64,000 nt of DNA, from the NCBI RefSeq assembly GCF_002954585.1, contig NZ_MSCI01000001.1, positions 372,001 through 436,000 of the forward strand. Reading direction: 5' to 3'. The position numbers were made by a program, and so were the translations under genes. Below the pieces are notes generated by a model. The model did no database searches. It saw only the letters and a list, made by a program, of their open reading frames with translations, and was not told where the DNA came from. Of this stretch, positions 37,224 through 47,935 are shown piece by piece. Positions within the stretch are counted from its first letter, which is position 1. Each line of letters begins with the position of its first letter. Source of the stretch: Vibrio chagasii (GTDB lineage: Bacteria > Pseudomonadota > Gammaproteobacteria > Enterobacterales > Vibrionaceae).

Positions 37224-38564
37224 TTAATTCAACGCTTTTCGTTTTTCCTGAGCAGTAGCAGTATGCTGAGTTGGTTTGGTAGAAAAGTTCGCCATTTGCG
37301 CATTCAAAATCACACCGTTTACCATCACGCCAGAGCCCATTCCTGTACCGACGGTGCTTGTCATGGCTATCGCATTGCCTTCTTTATCGATGATGGAGAT
37401 GTGTCCGGTATCCTTGCTCTCAAAGCCTTGATGTTGTGCGTAATCGGTATCTGAAACCTTCCCAGCTTTCGGGTTTGACTGAGCGATACCGTCTTCTGGG
37501 ATCAGTTGGCGTCGCTTATCAATATAAGATTTATCAAGCAGGGCACTTACGGGCGTTTCCACATAATCAGGGTCGCCGGCGTAAGCAATACGATCGGCTT
37601 CAGCGATTCTCATTGCCTCTGTCATTAATCGCCATGGTTCTGCGTCGGTTTTGGACATGTCCGCCAAATCATACGCTTCTAGCATTTCTAGGCTTTGCGC
37701 TACCATCACGCCACCAGAGGCAGGGTAGCCAAAGAATACGAACTTGTTACCACGATAGTCGCTCTCAATGACGTCACGCGTTTTGATTTGGTACTGCTCA
37801 AAGTCTCCAATGGATAATTTTGCATGATCTGAATCGATGAGACCGTTGACCGTTTCGACAATGTTCTTACCAAACTCTCCACCATAAAGGCATTTGTCAC
37901 CTTGTTGACCAATATTGGTCAACGTGTCGGCAAGCTTTGGCTTGGTCATCAAGGTGCCAGTCGGTTTGATTTCGTCGTTATCCCAATAGAGCGCTTTGAT
38001 TTCTGGATCTTCAATTAAACGGTTTTGCTCACGGACCACAATGTCTCACGTGTGGCTGTTCATCGCATAACCTTTGCTCGCCAGGTCGATGGCCGGTTGA
38101 ACTAATTCTGCCCAAGGTAGTTTCCCATACTCTTGGTGGGCACTATAAAGTAAACGAAGAGTGCTAGGTACAGCGACCGAACGCGGACCTAAAATTTCAT
38201 TTCGACTCAGTGGCTTGCCGTTTTCCATGAACATGTCGGGGGTCGCGCTTGGAGAAGCCTCATCTCGTCCATCAAGAGCGAGAAACTGGTCTTTATCATG
38301 CTGATAAAACAAAGCAAATGTTCCGCCGCCGATCCCGGTCATGTCGGGCTCGACCACTGACATGGTCATTTGCATTGCCACCATGGCGTCGATGGCAATA
38401 CCGCCTTGTTTTAGTATCGAATAGCCAGTGCTGCTGACATAGGGGTTTGTCGCACTAACCATGAGTTTGTCACCTTCAGCATCAGGCACTACTGGAAAAG
38501 GACTGGGCTCAGCAGCAAAACCCACCGCTGAAACCAAGCTTAAAGATAAAGTTGCTATACGCAT
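37224..38564 (-). pseudogene. ggt: Gamma-glutamyltransferase, nonsense-mutated and 3'-truncated
   Basis: The start at 38564 has GGAGAG upstream and a signal peptide (LSLSLVSAVGFAAE). Family blocks are clear: ATNPYVSSTGYSILKQGG, GIGGGTFALFY, LDGRDEASPSAT and GPRSVAVPSTLR. An in-frame TGA lies at 38040-38045; the frame resumes with the small-subunit nucleophile region KDTGHISIIDKEGNAIAMTS and GVILNAQMANFS. It stops at 37224 near KRKALN, where the conserved SSMAPT tail should follow, right beside the decayed IS. The enzyme would hydrolyse glutathione in the periplasm; here it is dead. Confidence 0.88.
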
Positions 38565-39038
38565 GCGCTCTCCAATTAGAGGTTTAATTTAGTCGCTCTA
38601 AGGTTGACTGAATTAAAAAGAGTAAGTTCGTGAGCCTGTCGCCTTCTTACACAAACCTGACGATGTTGACACAGTTATTAAAGTGTAGGGCATGTGGGAA
38701 ATTTAATTATTGGTAAGGTGTTTGAATCATCGTGTTTTATATGTTTCGACTCGACATTAAGCCTATGGAATACGTGCGTTTAAATATGTTGCCTGAGTAT
38801 GAGCCCTAATAAACATTAAGTTTTAAACAGGATCATGAGTTTGGAATTAAGCAGTATTTGATGAAGTTGGAAATTAAAGCTTATGATTTATATGGTAATT
38901 TTTCAGTTGATACATTTTATAAACAATATCTACATATTTGTCACTATTTTTGTATTGACCGATTGAATAACTGGTCAGATCTGTTATTGTGCGAAAAAAT
39001 ACCAGTGCGGTTTGTCATACTGTTTAGCAAGGAAGCTT
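38565..39038. other. 474-bp divergent spacer between ggt remnant and MCP
   Basis: AT-rich. It should hold the old ggt promoter and the MCP promoter. A TTGACA (about 38662) is visible, but no convincing -10 at standard spacing. A 66-codon frame at 38858-39058 overlaps the MCP start and is not supported. Confidence 0.4.
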
Positions 39039-40652
39039 ATGTTTACACTATCGATTAAGAATCGAATTTTGGCGTTATGTTTGGTTTCGTTAGTAGGGTT
39101 TATTAGTATTCTATTTGTCGGTGGGAATACACTCACTAGTAATACCAAGCAGGTTAATCGAATTGACCAAGTTACTTATCCCGTGATGAATGCGGCGTCG
39201 TTAAATAGTGTGCTGATCTCCCAATTGGCGGAGCGCTTTAACTTAGCTGTAACGCTTGGTGATGAAGAAATTTTGGAGATGAATAAGCAAACTCTTGCTG
39301 CGATTCAAAGTAATTTCAATATACAAATCACGCTGGATCATTCTCTGCAGGGTGAATCGACACTTCTGCAAAATAAGACCAATCAATATTTTGAACTTGC
39401 CTACCAAATTGCCCAAGGAATGATCGATGGGGAGATCAGTCTGAGCGAAGCTGGACGTTTGGCAAAAGAAAGTACCGCGATTTTAGATGCCTTAACCCTC
39501 GGCATGCGTGAGTTCAGCGCAGACCGACAAACTGAGTTCGAGAATGCCGTTGAAGATTTAGAAGCCAATAATAAACAGGCTAACCAAATCATGAGTGTTT
39601 CTGGTGCTGTAGCAATGCTTGCTATGTGTATCTTCGGGTGGTTAGTCGTAAGAGGAATTCGAGCGGATCTGGCAAACATTAGCGATAAGATGCACGATAT
39701 CGCTGAGGGAGACGGAGACCTAACAGTACGTCTTCAACACGAGAAAAATGATGAACTTAAACCATTAGTAGAGTCATTTAATAGCTTCGTGTCTTATCTG
39801 CAACAGAACGTAACCCATACCATAGACAACGTGACTCAACTGGATTCGATCTCTGGCTCTCTTGTTAAGTCGAGCCAAGTTACAAATGAGCTTTCTACTA
39901 AGCAACACCTTTCAATTGAGGAAGTTTCTAGTTCATTGAATCAGCTATTTCTTGCTGCTCGAGACATTGCAACCAATGCAAATGATGCGTCATCTTCTGC
40001 TTCTAGTGCTAGCGAACAAGCAAGCTTAGGGGAGCAGCAAGTAGAGTGCACAATCGTTGCGGTAAAAGAGCTAACGAACGATGTCAGTAATGCATCGCAA
40101 GTTGTCAAACAACTAAACGACAACACACAAAGTGCAGGTTCAATTTTAGAATCGATCAGTGCGATAGCAGAACAAACCAACCTGTTAGCGCTTAACGCGG
40201 CCATTGAAGCGGCTCGTGCTGGAGAACAAGGTCGAGGTTTTGCTGTTGTTGCTGACGAGGTTCGAACGTTAGCGTCACGGACACAAACTTCAACCCAAGA
40301 AATTCAGTCGGTACTTTTACAACTTCAAGAACAAGCACAAACGGCTTCGACCATTATCTCTGAAAGCGTTATTAAAGCAGAAGACTGTGTAGAGAAGTTC
40401 TTAGTGGCTGAAGGTTCACTACAAAGAATTACATCAGATGTCACCGAAATCAGCCAACGAAACGAAAGTATTGCCGCTGCGACAGAGCAGCAAGAGCAGA
40501 CCTCAACCCGAATAGAAACCTTTGTAGAAGAAATTCGCAAAATGGCAGAAGGCACCAGCAACAGTGTAAAACAAGTTGATGCTGTCGCCCATGATATTCA
40601 AGAGGTCACTCGAAACATATCAACATTAACTGGCCACTTTAAAGTGAGTTAA
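39039..40652 (+). CDS. Methyl-accepting chemotaxis protein
   Basis: About 537 residues from ATG 39039 (AAGGAAG upstream). Two membrane helices (about 8-28 and 185-208) flank a four-helix periplasmic domain; then comes HAMP ([22 protein letters not shown]), long coiled coils and the signalling hairpin [20 protein letters not shown]. It would signal to CheA/CheW. No CheR-binding pentapeptide at the C-terminus. It is followed 116 bp later by a barrel and a PstS-like protein, whose paralogues sit with a hybrid kinase on the other strand. Confidence 0.95.
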   Translation: MFTLSIKNRILALCLVSLVGFISILFVGGNTLTSNTKQVNRIDQVTYPVMNAASLNSVLISQLAERFNLAVTLGDEEILEMNKQTLAAIQSNFNIQITLDHSLQGESTLLQNKTNQYFELAYQIAQGMIDGEISLSEAGRLAKESTAILDALTLGMREFSADRQTEFENAVEDLEANNKQANQIMSVSGAVAMLAMCIFGWLVVRGIRADLANISDKMHDIAEGDGDLTVRLQHEKNDELKPLVESFNSFVSYLQQNVTHTIDNVTQLDSISGSLVKSSQVTNELSTKQHLSIEEVSSSLNQLFLAARDIATNANDASSSASSASEQASLGEQQVECTIVAVKELTNDVSNASQVVKQLNDNTQSAGSILESISAIAEQTNLLALNAAIEAARAGEQGRGFAVVADEVRTLASRTQTSTQEIQSVLLQLQEQAQTASTIISESVIKAEDCVEKFLVAEGSLQRITSDVTEISQRNESIAAATEQQEQTSTRIETFVEEIRKMAEGTSNSVKQVDAVAHDIQEVTRNISTLTGHFKVS

Positions 40653-40709
40653 AAGCCCCTAATTGTCCTCTCTATCCTTGTTCGTGAAACATAAAGGAGG
40701 GAGGTCTAC

Positions 40710-40724
40710 ACCCGAAATTCGGGT
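40710..40724. repeat. 15-bp palindrome upstream of the barrel gene
   Basis: ACCCGAAATTCGGGT is a perfect palindrome around a central A, 45 bases before the barrel start codon. It could be an operator or a small hairpin in the leader. Confidence 0.5.
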
Positions 40725-40768
40725 GATTCATATAAAAACAAGAAAATAACATAACAATGGAGTTAGTT

Positions 40769-41911
40769 ATGAGAAAGACAGTGGTTGCTGCACTCGTAGG
40801 CATGGCGTTTGGCGCTAATGCTACAAGCATGGACAATATTCGTATTAGCGGATTCGGTTCTGTAGGTATTGGTAAGTCAGATAACGCCATAGGTTATGCG
40901 GGTTACACTGACGAAAAACTCGACTGGGAACAAGAGACGCTAGCAGGGGTGCAGTTTGGCTTTCAAGTCAACGAGCGTGCTAAATTCGTAACACAGGTGG
41001 TTGCTAATAGCCGCTATGACTATGATCCAAAATTTGAGATGGCTTACGCGTCTTATGATTTCGACTCGTTTACTGCTCGTGCAGGTAAGCTTCGTCTTCC
41101 TCTATTCTTCTATTCAGACTACACCGATCTAGGCTATGCGTACCCAATGATCAGGCCGTCTCAAGAGCTTTATGAAAACATTGTTTTGAAAGGTTATACC
41201 GGCGCAGACTTGCTGATTCCGATAGAGCTTGAAGACTCAAGCCTATTGCTGCAGCCATTGGTTGGTATTGGCACTATCGATGAGGAAGATTCGATAGTAG
41301 GTGAGGTTAAGTTAGATCAACTGTATGGTTTGAGCGCGAACTGGAACGTTGATGATTTTACTTTCCGTGGTTCTTACTTGGTTGCTGAAACGAATCCTTC
41401 TTGTGATTTCAATACATCAACGGAACCATACTGCCGCCAGTTAGCTCCTTTACTTGATAGCCAAGATGGTCAGTTTATCTCCTTGGGGGCGCAATATGAT
41501 AACGGCGATCTACTGGTTAACGTAGAAGCCGCTGACGTTCAAATTGAAGGTCAATTCTACGACTATCAATCAGTTTCAGGCTTGGTCGGTTACCGAATCA
41601 ATGAGTTTACGCCTTACCTTTCTGTAAGTTGGGTTGAAACCACGGATAACGATGAACGTGAAAACATGACGATTACGGCAGTTAAAGAGACGATGAATTA
41701 CGAGCGTATCTCTTACTCTATCGGTAACCGTTGGGACTTTTCTAAAAATATGTCGTTAAAGGCTGACGTGACTTACGTGGATTACCGCGATACAAGCGGT
41801 GGCTTCCAAACCAATGTTGAGACGTCTGCAGCTAACCCATTTATGGCGACAGGGAATTACCTTGAAGACAGCTCAATTGTCTATTCAGCTCGTCTAGATT
41901 TCGTATTTTAA
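40769..41911 (+). CDS. Outer-membrane beta-barrel (porin-like), paralogue 1
   Basis: About 380 residues. ATG 40769 has GGAG six bases upstream; signal peptide ends at ANA. Barrel-type alternation throughout, an opening IRISGFGSVGIGKSDN, the shared segment SFTARAGKLRLPLFFYSDY and a C-terminal DFVF strand. Two cysteines occur in a putative loop (about residues 210-220). It pairs with a PstS-like protein nine bases downstream and is clearly related to the barrel at 42420-43487 (same FGS, RLPLF and Y.YP.RP landmarks). Probably a substrate-specific pore or receptor. Confidence 0.85.
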   Translation: MRKTVVAALVGMAFGANATSMDNIRISGFGSVGIGKSDNAIGYAGYTDEKLDWEQETLAGVQFGFQVNERAKFVTQVVANSRYDYDPKFEMAYASYDFDSFTARAGKLRLPLFFYSDYTDLGYAYPMIRPSQELYENIVLKGYTGADLLIPIELEDSSLLLQPLVGIGTIDEEDSIVGEVKLDQLYGLSANWNVDDFTFRGSYLVAETNPSCDFNTSTEPYCRQLAPLLDSQDGQFISLGAQYDNGDLLVNVEAADVQIEGQFYDYQSVSGLVGYRINEFTPYLSVSWVETTDNDERENMTITAVKETMNYERISYSIGNRWDFSKNMSLKADVTYVDYRDTSGGFQTNVETSAANPFMATGNYLEDSSIVYSARLDFVF

Positions 41912-41920
41912 GGAGGCAAC

Positions 41921-42331
41921 ATGAAAACTTTATTATCAGCGATAACATTAGCCATCCTTTCATTTAATGTATCGGCAGGCATGGTTGTTATTGGTAACAA
42001 TGCCGGTGTGGATTCATTGTCGAAGTCGGATGTCAAAAAGCTTTTTATGGGTAAAAAGAGCAAGCTGGCTAACGGGACTAAGGCGCAAATTGTAGAGTTA
42101 GTGGATGGTTCAGAAGGACGACTTGCCTTCCATGAGGTCGCAACGGGGCGCAGTGAATCTCAGCTACAATCTGTTTGGTCAAGGCTAGTATTTACAGGTA
42201 AAGCTGAAGCGCCTATTCAAGTTGCAGACTATAGTGAGGCCATCACAACGGTAGCGTCAAAAACTAACGCCATTGGTTACGTTGATGAATCGGCATTGAC
42301 GGGTGACGTGAAAGTGCTGTTTAAGTACTAA
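41921..42331 (+). CDS. Small PstS-like periplasmic protein, paralogue 1
   Basis: 136 residues: a signal peptide ending at VSA, then a single lobe of a phosphate-binding-protein fold (PBP_like_2 type). Features: LSKSDVKKLFMGKKSKLANG, the SEGRLAFHEVATGRSESQLQ helix, WSRLVFTGKAEAP and IGYVDES near the end. It is far too short for a transport PstS and has no permease nearby. AAGGAGG precedes the start. It is co-transcribed with the barrel and probably part of a sensory module with the MCP (inference). Confidence 0.8.
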   Translation: MKTLLSAITLAILSFNVSAGMVVIGNNAGVDSLSKSDVKKLFMGKKSKLANGTKAQIVELVDGSEGRLAFHEVATGRSESQLQSVWSRLVFTGKAEAPIQVADYSEAITTVASKTNAIGYVDESALTGDVKVLFKY

Positions 42332-42352
42332 TGCAATTTTAGATGATGATAA

Positions 42353-42393
42353 AAAGCCCAAGACAAAGGTGTTGTCTTGGGCTTCTCGTTTTA
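42353..42393 (+). terminator. Terminator between convergent modules
   Basis: AAGCCCAAGACAA pairs with TTGTCTTGGGCTT, followed by CTCGTTTT. It separates the two convergent barrel/PstS-like modules. Confidence 0.8.
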
Positions 42394-42419
42394 CTGGTTA
42401 AATGTTTTCTCGGTAGAGG

Positions 42420-43487
42420 TTAGAACACGAAACTTAGCATAATCGTATAGAGCACTGCATCTTTATCATCAAAGCCCGTTAGTGGATTGAAGTCTTCAAC
42501 AAAAGCGCCGTTTGTCTTACGAGCTTCAAAGTATTGCACCTCACCATTGAGGGAAACGTTCGGCAATACGTCGTAATCGATACCAATCAAATAGCTGTTG
42601 CCTGTGAGGTGTTCGTTTGAGTCAAACTCTGCGCCATAAACGACATAAGGCGTAAACGAATTCAATCTGTAGCCTAAACTCGCATACATCGATGAAGAGA
42701 AGTCACTGATTTGTCCTTCACTTGATAGTAGCGCTTGACCAAATTCATACTCAGCACCCAAAGACCAAAGCTGGATGTGTTGGTTGTCTGCAGTGGGTAA
42801 CGCACCAACGTTTTTAATCTTAACAGTCTGATCAAAGTTGGAGTCGAGGAAGGACAAATTCCAACGATAGTTCTCTCCACTTAACCGAAGGTTGGCACCA
42901 AACATGCGATTGGTTTCAAATTCCAGTTCTGTACTCGAATTAAAATCGACTTCGTTTTTGTCTTTTACGCCAAAGAAAGGGGAGAGTAACAGTGTTGCCT
43001 CATCACTCACATCATGAGTCCAGCTGACTTTAATCCCGTTAAATGCGGTTATACCTAATACGGCGTTATACACTTCTGTAGGTGGCCTTGCTGTCATGTA
43101 GGCTTGCCCAACATAGTAGTACTCAGATGCAAGGAAGAGAGGCAGTCTCAATCGCCCGATACTGACATCAAAATCATTGAATTCATAACCAAGGTAAGCC
43201 CATTCTAATTGTGGGTCACTCCAATCGTACTGAGGAGCTTTAACAATTTGCACAGAGGCTTTGAATGAGTCGTAGAAATAATCGAGTTGAACACCAAAAG
43301 TGGTATCACAGTCGTAACAACTCTCATCGGTAAAACCACGATTGATGATTAAAGGGTTGTCGTTGTCTGATGTCGCCCAAGACGTTGAACCAAAGCCGCT
43401 CAGAGACAAGTTATCCGTGAGCTCGATGATCGCGAAAGCCGGAGAGGCAATTGAAGCATATAGCACTGACGTAATTATCTTTTTCAT
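42420..43487 (-). CDS. Outer-membrane beta-barrel (porin-like), paralogue 2
   Basis: 355 residues with a signal peptide (ITSVLYASIASPAFA) and a C-terminal strand ending LSFVF. The opening LTDNLSLSGFGSTSWATSDN, a CYDC pair in the first loop, VSIGRLRLPLFLASEYYYVG and RPPTEVYN all match the paralogue on the plus strand. It starts one base after the PstS-like gene, at the end of the hybrid-kinase operon. Function as pore versus sensor component is unknown. Confidence 0.85.
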   Translation of the reverse strand: MKKIITSVLYASIASPAFAIIELTDNLSLSGFGSTSWATSDNDNPLIINRGFTDESCYDCDTTFGVQLDYFYDSFKASVQIVKAPQYDWSDPQLEWAYLGYEFNDFDVSIGRLRLPLFLASEYYYVGQAYMTARPPTEVYNAVLGITAFNGIKVSWTHDVSDEATLLLSPFFGVKDKNEVDFNSSTELEFETNRMFGANLRLSGENYRWNLSFLDSNFDQTVKIKNVGALPTADNQHIQLWSLGAEYEFGQALLSSEGQISDFSSSMYASLGYRLNSFTPYVVYGAEFDSNEHLTGNSYLIGIDYDVLPNVSLNGEVQYFEARKTNGAFVEDFNPLTGFDDKDAVLYTIMLSFVF

Positions 43488-43488
43488 G

Positions 43489-43965
43489 TTATTTCTCCGA
43501 GCTTATAACGTAGAGAACGTTGGCATTTTGAGGAATCGAAGAGAGTGGGGCATAACCAATACGGTTAGGTTTGTCGTTGAGCCAGTCCACTAAGCTGTCT
43601 GTCGACGCCACTTTGATTTCTCTTGGATAACGCGCTTTACCCGAGAAAGATAATCCGGCCCAGTGAGCGTTCATTTGAGCGGCGTTTTTTCCTAGTAAAA
43701 GTTGATAAAATTCCTCTCTTTCGGCGCTGTTTTCAGGCCAATCTGATAGTTCTACACGTTTGCCGTTAAGACGTTTGGTTTTTCCTCGATATAGCTTTCT
43801 TGCTTTGTTAATAGAAATCGCTTCAAACTCTGTGTCTAAAGAGAATATGGCGTAGTCTTCCGCTGCATGAGCTAGGCTAATAAGAAGTAGACTTCCTAAT
43901 AGCCCTAGTATCGCGATGAATGCAGCTCTGCACTGGAATGTTTTTATTGTTTTCTTCCAATCCAT
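43489..43965 (-). CDS. Small PstS-like periplasmic protein, paralogue 2
   Basis: 158 residues. Signal-anchor (AAFIAILGLLGSLLLISLAHA), then the same fold as the plus-strand paralogue: SINKARKLYRGKTKRLNGKR, REEFYQLLLGKNAAQMNAHW, LSFSGKARYP and RIGYAPLSS. It lies between the hybrid kinase (9 bp) and the barrel (1 bp), so all three proteins are made together. The likely role is the periplasmic ligand-binding or relay component of the kinase (inference). Confidence 0.8.
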   Translation of the reverse strand: MDWKKTIKTFQCRAAFIAILGLLGSLLLISLAHAAEDYAIFSLDTEFEAISINKARKLYRGKTKRLNGKRVELSDWPENSAEREEFYQLLLGKNAAQMNAHWAGLSFSGKARYPREIKVASTDSLVDWLNDKPNRIGYAPLSSIPQNANVLYVISSEK

Positions 43966-43974
43966 TGGTTTCTC

Positions 43975-46900
43975 CTAGCAAGTCGCGCTTTCAATTTGGT
44001 GGAATAGTTTCTCTTTTCTTACGGGCTTCGCAACGTAACCATCCATTCCCGAATCAAAGCACTTTTGAATATCATCGTCGATAACGCTGGCGGTTAACGC
44101 GATGATAGGAGTCTTTGTTAAGCCAAGGTTTTTCTCGTGTTTTCTAATCTCCCTGGTTGCGGTGAAACCATCCATCACCGGCATCATGCAGTCCATTAAA
44201 ATAATGTCGAAGCTGCTGTCGTTCTGATACATATCAACGGCAATCTGGCCGTTGTCCGCAACTTCAAAGGTATAACCTGCTTTCTTAAGCATGACTGACG
44301 CCACTTTTTGGTTTACACGATTATCTTCGACCAACAGAATCTTCTCAGACTTGCTTGGTACAGGTTCTTCTTGATGCTCTTCCGGCAGCGTGGTTTTTGC
44401 TGCTTGAGTTGTAGGAGTGGCATTGTGAATAGGGGTAACGGTTGAGTTGTGCGTTGGCGTTGGACTGTGTGTTACTTGAAGCGGCATTGCTTCGACAGCC
44501 GTTAGCACTTTCTCTTTTAACATCTCAAACTTGAACGGCTTAGGCACGTAATCGTCCATACCCACATCGAAACACTTTTGAATGTCGTCATCGATAACAC
44601 TGGTAGTCAACGCAATGATGGGGATGCGGCGGGTTGCTTGTGTCTCTTTCTCGATACGTCGAATGTGCTCCGTTGCCTCAAAGCCGTCCATGACAGGCAT
44701 CATACAATCCATCAAGATTGCTGCGTAATGAGGGTTCGCGGTAAACATATCCACGGCCTCTTGCCCATTATTCGCGAATTCAAATTCGAACCCGCTTTTC
44801 CCGACGTGTAGACCGGCTATTTTTTGGTTTATCTTGTTATCCTCGACAATCAAGATCTTATGTTGAACCTGAAGCCCAAACTGGTTTGCATTCGATAGAT
44901 GAGCTAAGCCTTGTGTATCGCAAAGTTCGACTGCTTTTATTAAGCGCAGGCCGAGTAGGGGTTGTGACACTTGTGCCGCGATACATTCTCCGATGTCGGC
45001 GGGGTCGCTGAGGAAGGAACGAATTAAACAAATAGTCGCGCCATTTTTATGAAGCATATCTAGCTGATCGGCAAAATCACTGGCTTGGAACTCATTACTT
45101 TCTGCAAAGATAACCGTAGTCGGTTTTGTGTGTCGTTTGTTGGCAATTTGGTCACTAATCTCGCTCGTATTATCGGTGGTTTGCACGACTTCTAACCCAT
45201 AGAGTTTCAGGTCATTTTTGATGCGCTCTAAAAGCAAGTTAGCATGCCCAAGAATATAAATGTCTGCGGAAGCTGAGCTTGGCTTCGGCAGCATTAAATC
45301 AACCGCTAATTCTAGGTCGAAATAGAAACAGCTACCTTCGCCTTTGACTGAATCTAACTGTATCTGTCCGCCCATTAGTTCTATGAGCTGAGTGCTGATG
45401 GCAAGTCCAAGGCCGGTACCACCAAACTGACGAGTCGTTGAGTCATCTTCTTGTGCAAAAGGTTCGAATATCTGTCTTTGTTGCTGTTTATCGATACCAA
45501 TACCCGTATCTCGCACTGCGAAGCGCACTGTAACCTTGTCGTTGGATTGTTGGAGAGTGTTGATCGAGAGGGTAACGCCGCCTTCTGCTGTGAACTTCAC
45601 AGCATTCGACATAAAGTTCATCAGCACTTGTCTTAGACGGTGGTCATCGATCATCACTCTCGCTGGAGTATCAGGGCTGATATCAACGTTGACTGATACT
45701 TTTTGTTCTTTGGCTTTTGGTGCAACGATCGACGCAATGTCATAAATGGATTCGCGGATAGACGCAGAATGTGGGCTGATCAGCAACATACCCGATTCAA
45801 TTTTCGAGAAGTCCAATATGTCATTGATTAAGCTAAGCAAGAGTTGAGAAGAGGTTTCTATGGTGTCTACATAATCACGCTGTGTCGGGGTTAATGGAGT
45901 ATCAGAAAGGATCTCTGAGATACCGATAACGCCATTTAACGGGGTGCGGATCTCGTGTGACATGTTGGCAAGGAAACTACTCTTCGCCTTACTTGCTTGT
46001 ATTGCGTGATCTTTTGCTTGTTCTGCGTCCTCTTTAGCCCGCTCTGCGTCTTCTTTCGCTAGCGTCAGTTTTTCTTTGGCGTGCTCTCTTTCAATCGTTA
46101 AACGCTCAACTTGCTGAGCGAATAGACTCAGTTCATCTTTGCCTTGAATGAGCTTCTCCAGAGAAGGGCGATTTTCATCATTTTCACTCTTTAAGAATTT
46201 CAGAACTAAGCCAAGATTATTGGTAACCTGTCCCGCTAAACTCAGCGTTAATCCCATAACAATGGTTGCGAGTAAGGCGACCAAAGAGATGAATAGTGTT
46301 CTTTGTACTTGAGCTGCTGAGATTGCTTGTTCAACTTCAACTTGGAACTCTTGTTTGATGACGTTCCCTAAACTCTGTAATAGGTTCAGTCGCGCGCTCA
46401 TTGCTTCCAAGCCAACGGATATCTCTTGAGGTGTTAACTGACTAAGTGCGTTGAGATCGAGTAGGGCGTTTCTTATTTCTTGGCTTTGAGCAAACACATC
46501 ATTTCTGAACACTTCAACCATGAGTGAAACCTGGTGTTCGTTGGCATTCAATGACACGAAGCGCTCCAAAAACAGTTGTTGTCTTTCACTCAGGGTTTCA
46601 ATCTGTTCTGCTAGTTCGGGATCGTATTCTTGGCTACTTTGGAATATCTCAATAAGTGAGGTGCCCAATTTAAATTCTTCGTTCGACCAGAACATCAACC
46701 ACTCGAGTTGTTGTAAGGCGGTCAGGTGCTGTTGGATTTCTCGCTTGGTATTCTCGAACGGTACCTTTTCTATCTCTAGCAACAACTGTTTGTATAAATC
46801 ACTCTGCCACTCTTGGGCATCCAATTTATCGTAAGTATCCGTTGCTTCCATGGTGGATAGGGTAGCTTCGCTAAAATCCGCGACTAACTGATTCATTTCA

Positions 46901-47199
46901 TCAGAGGCCCCTAGAAAGATAATAGGAGATAAGGTTTTGAGCTCTGACTTAACTTGTTCACTTTGTGCAGTAAACTCTTCAGGACTCGACGCTAAGGTGC
47001 TTTTATACAAGACAGAAATATCTTGAAGGTAGACAGATAACTGATTGGTGCGCTCAAAATCAGTTAACTGTGTCGTCAAAATAAACGCTTGTCTGCCAGC
47101 GAGGAAGAGCAAAAGTGAAATGGGAAGTAGAACTAAGCCAAAGAGTTTATGTTTGACTGAAAGGTTATTCCAGGCCGTAATCGCCATATAAGGATCCAT
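43975..47199 (-). CDS. Hybrid sensor histidine kinase with two receiver domains
   Basis: 1074 residues. TM1 (about 20-38) and TM2 (about 303-325) enclose a large helical periplasmic domain of NIT-like type. A heptad-rich coiled coil ([18 protein letters not shown]) leads into HisKA with [15 protein letters not shown], then HATPase ([29 protein letters not shown]). Two receivers follow ([12 protein letters not shown] ... [12 protein letters not shown], and [12 protein letters not shown] ... [12 protein letters not shown]), separated by a Thr/Pro-rich linker. There is no HPt in the protein; a separate HPt gene lies upstream. First gene of the operon with the PstS-like protein and barrel. Confidence 0.94.
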   Translation of the reverse strand: MDPYMAITAWNNLSVKHKLFGLVLLPISLLLFLAGRQAFILTTQLTDFERTNQLSVYLQDISVLYKSTLASSPEEFTAQSEQVKSELKTLSPIIFLGASDEMNQLVADFSEATLSTMEATDTYDKLDAQEWQSDLYKQLLLEIEKVPFENTKREIQQHLTALQQLEWLMFWSNEEFKLGTSLIEIFQSSQEYDPELAEQIETLSERQQLFLERFVSLNANEHQVSLMVEVFRNDVFAQSQEIRNALLDLNALSQLTPQEISVGLEAMSARLNLLQSLGNVIKQEFQVEVEQAISAAQVQRTLFISLVALLATIVMGLTLSLAGQVTNNLGLVLKFLKSENDENRPSLEKLIQGKDELSLFAQQVERLTIEREHAKEKLTLAKEDAERAKEDAEQAKDHAIQASKAKSSFLANMSHEIRTPLNGVIGISEILSDTPLTPTQRDYVDTIETSSQLLLSLINDILDFSKIESGMLLISPHSASIRESIYDIASIVAPKAKEQKVSVNVDISPDTPARVMIDDHRLRQVLMNFMSNAVKFTAEGGVTLSINTLQQSNDKVTVRFAVRDTGIGIDKQQQRQIFEPFAQEDDSTTRQFGGTGLGLAISTQLIELMGGQIQLDSVKGEGSCFYFDLELAVDLMLPKPSSASADIYILGHANLLLERIKNDLKLYGLEVVQTTDNTSEISDQIANKRHTKPTTVIFAESNEFQASDFADQLDMLHKNGATICLIRSFLSDPADIGECIAAQVSQPLLGLRLIKAVELCDTQGLAHLSNANQFGLQVQHKILIVEDNKINQKIAGLHVGKSGFEFEFANNGQEAVDMFTANPHYAAILMDCMMPVMDGFEATEHIRRIEKETQATRRIPIIALTTSVIDDDIQKCFDVGMDDYVPKPFKFEMLKEKVLTAVEAMPLQVTHSPTPTHNSTVTPIHNATPTTQAAKTTLPEEHQEEPVPSKSEKILLVEDNRVNQKVASVMLKKAGYTFEVADNGQIAVDMYQNDSSFDIILMDCMMPVMDGFTATREIRKHEKNLGLTKTPIIALTASVIDDDIQKCFDSGMDGYVAKPVRKEKLFHQIESATC

Positions 47200-47602
47200 C
47201 CAACTGTTTTTATCTAAAAACAGTAGAGTAAAAATAGCGATATTGAAACTTTGTTCGGGTTAATTTTTTTGAAGTGTGGGAGGAGTATAACTTCTTATGA
47301 ATCCGACGCTTATTTCGATTGAATGAATAGTTCTTACTTCTAATCACATTTTTAGAGGTCTTTAAACTCTCTTTCTAATACATGGTGATGGGCATACAGT
47401 TTTCATTTTCATAAAATTTAAACGTATAGAGTAGCTTCGCTACTTAAATACATCCAAACGATTTGAACTCATAGGTAATACGAAAGGAATAATTTATTCA
47501 CGAAAATGACAAGCGTTGAGGTTCTTAGAATCTACAGAACCTCAACATACATCGTCATTACTTGTGATGGGATAAAATGAAGTAAGTGGAACGACTTCTA
47601 GA
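47200..47602. other. 403-bp spacer upstream of the hybrid kinase
   Basis: Contains a 10-bp inverted repeat, TTGAGGTTCT (47516-47525) with AGAACCTCAA (47536-47545), after the HPt gene, possibly its transcript end although no U-run follows on the minus strand. The left part should hold the kinase promoter. No coding frame. Confidence 0.5.
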
Positions 47603-47935
47603 CTAATAGGTGCTGAGCACTTCATCGATTTGTTGATTAATAATTTTCATCTCACTGTAGATCAGCGAAAGGTCTTCAGCTTCAGGCGCTATTTTGTTAA
47701 ACGTGTTCTGTTCAACTCTTTCTAGGGCAACGGTTGCTGTCTCTTCTCCAAAGCTGGCCAAAATGCCTTTTAAGGTATGCACCGTAAAATGAAGCTTGCC
47801 CCAATCTTGCTGTTGTACCAGTTCTTCGATCTCTTGTAACGAATTGCCATGGTCTTCTTGGTAGGTTGATAACACGGCAAAAATTACATCTCTGTCATTG
47901 TCTAGGTAGGCATTTAAAGCATCAAAATCTAGCAT
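47603..47935 (-). CDS. Histidine phosphotransfer (HPt) protein
   Basis: About 110 residues from ATG 47935, with AGGAG five bases upstream. The phosphorylatable histidine lies in FTVHTLKGILASFG, in a four-helix HPt bundle. It is a free-standing phosphocarrier, overlapping the stop of the receiver-TPR gene. It is well placed to move phosphate from the receivers of the hybrid kinase to the receiver-TPR protein. Confidence 0.9.
   Translation of the reverse strand: MLDFDALNAYLDNDRDVIFAVLSTYQEDHGNSLQEIEELVQQQDWGKLHFTVHTLKGILASFGEETATVALERVEQNTFNKIAPEAEDLSLIYSEMKIINQQIDEVLSTY

Noticed and set aside
38040..38045. In-frame TGA of ggt as selenocysteine
   Set aside because: GGT has no selenocysteine forms, no hairpin was seen, and the gene is also truncated at its 3' end, so a nonsense mutation is simpler.
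38858..39058. 66-codon frame overlapping the MCP start
   Set aside because: Overlaps the well-supported MCP start in another frame; no ribosome site and no domain.
40653..40768. c-di-GMP riboswitch between MCP and barrel genes
   Set aside because: Only a 15-bp palindrome is present; the conserved GEMM core sequences are not found.
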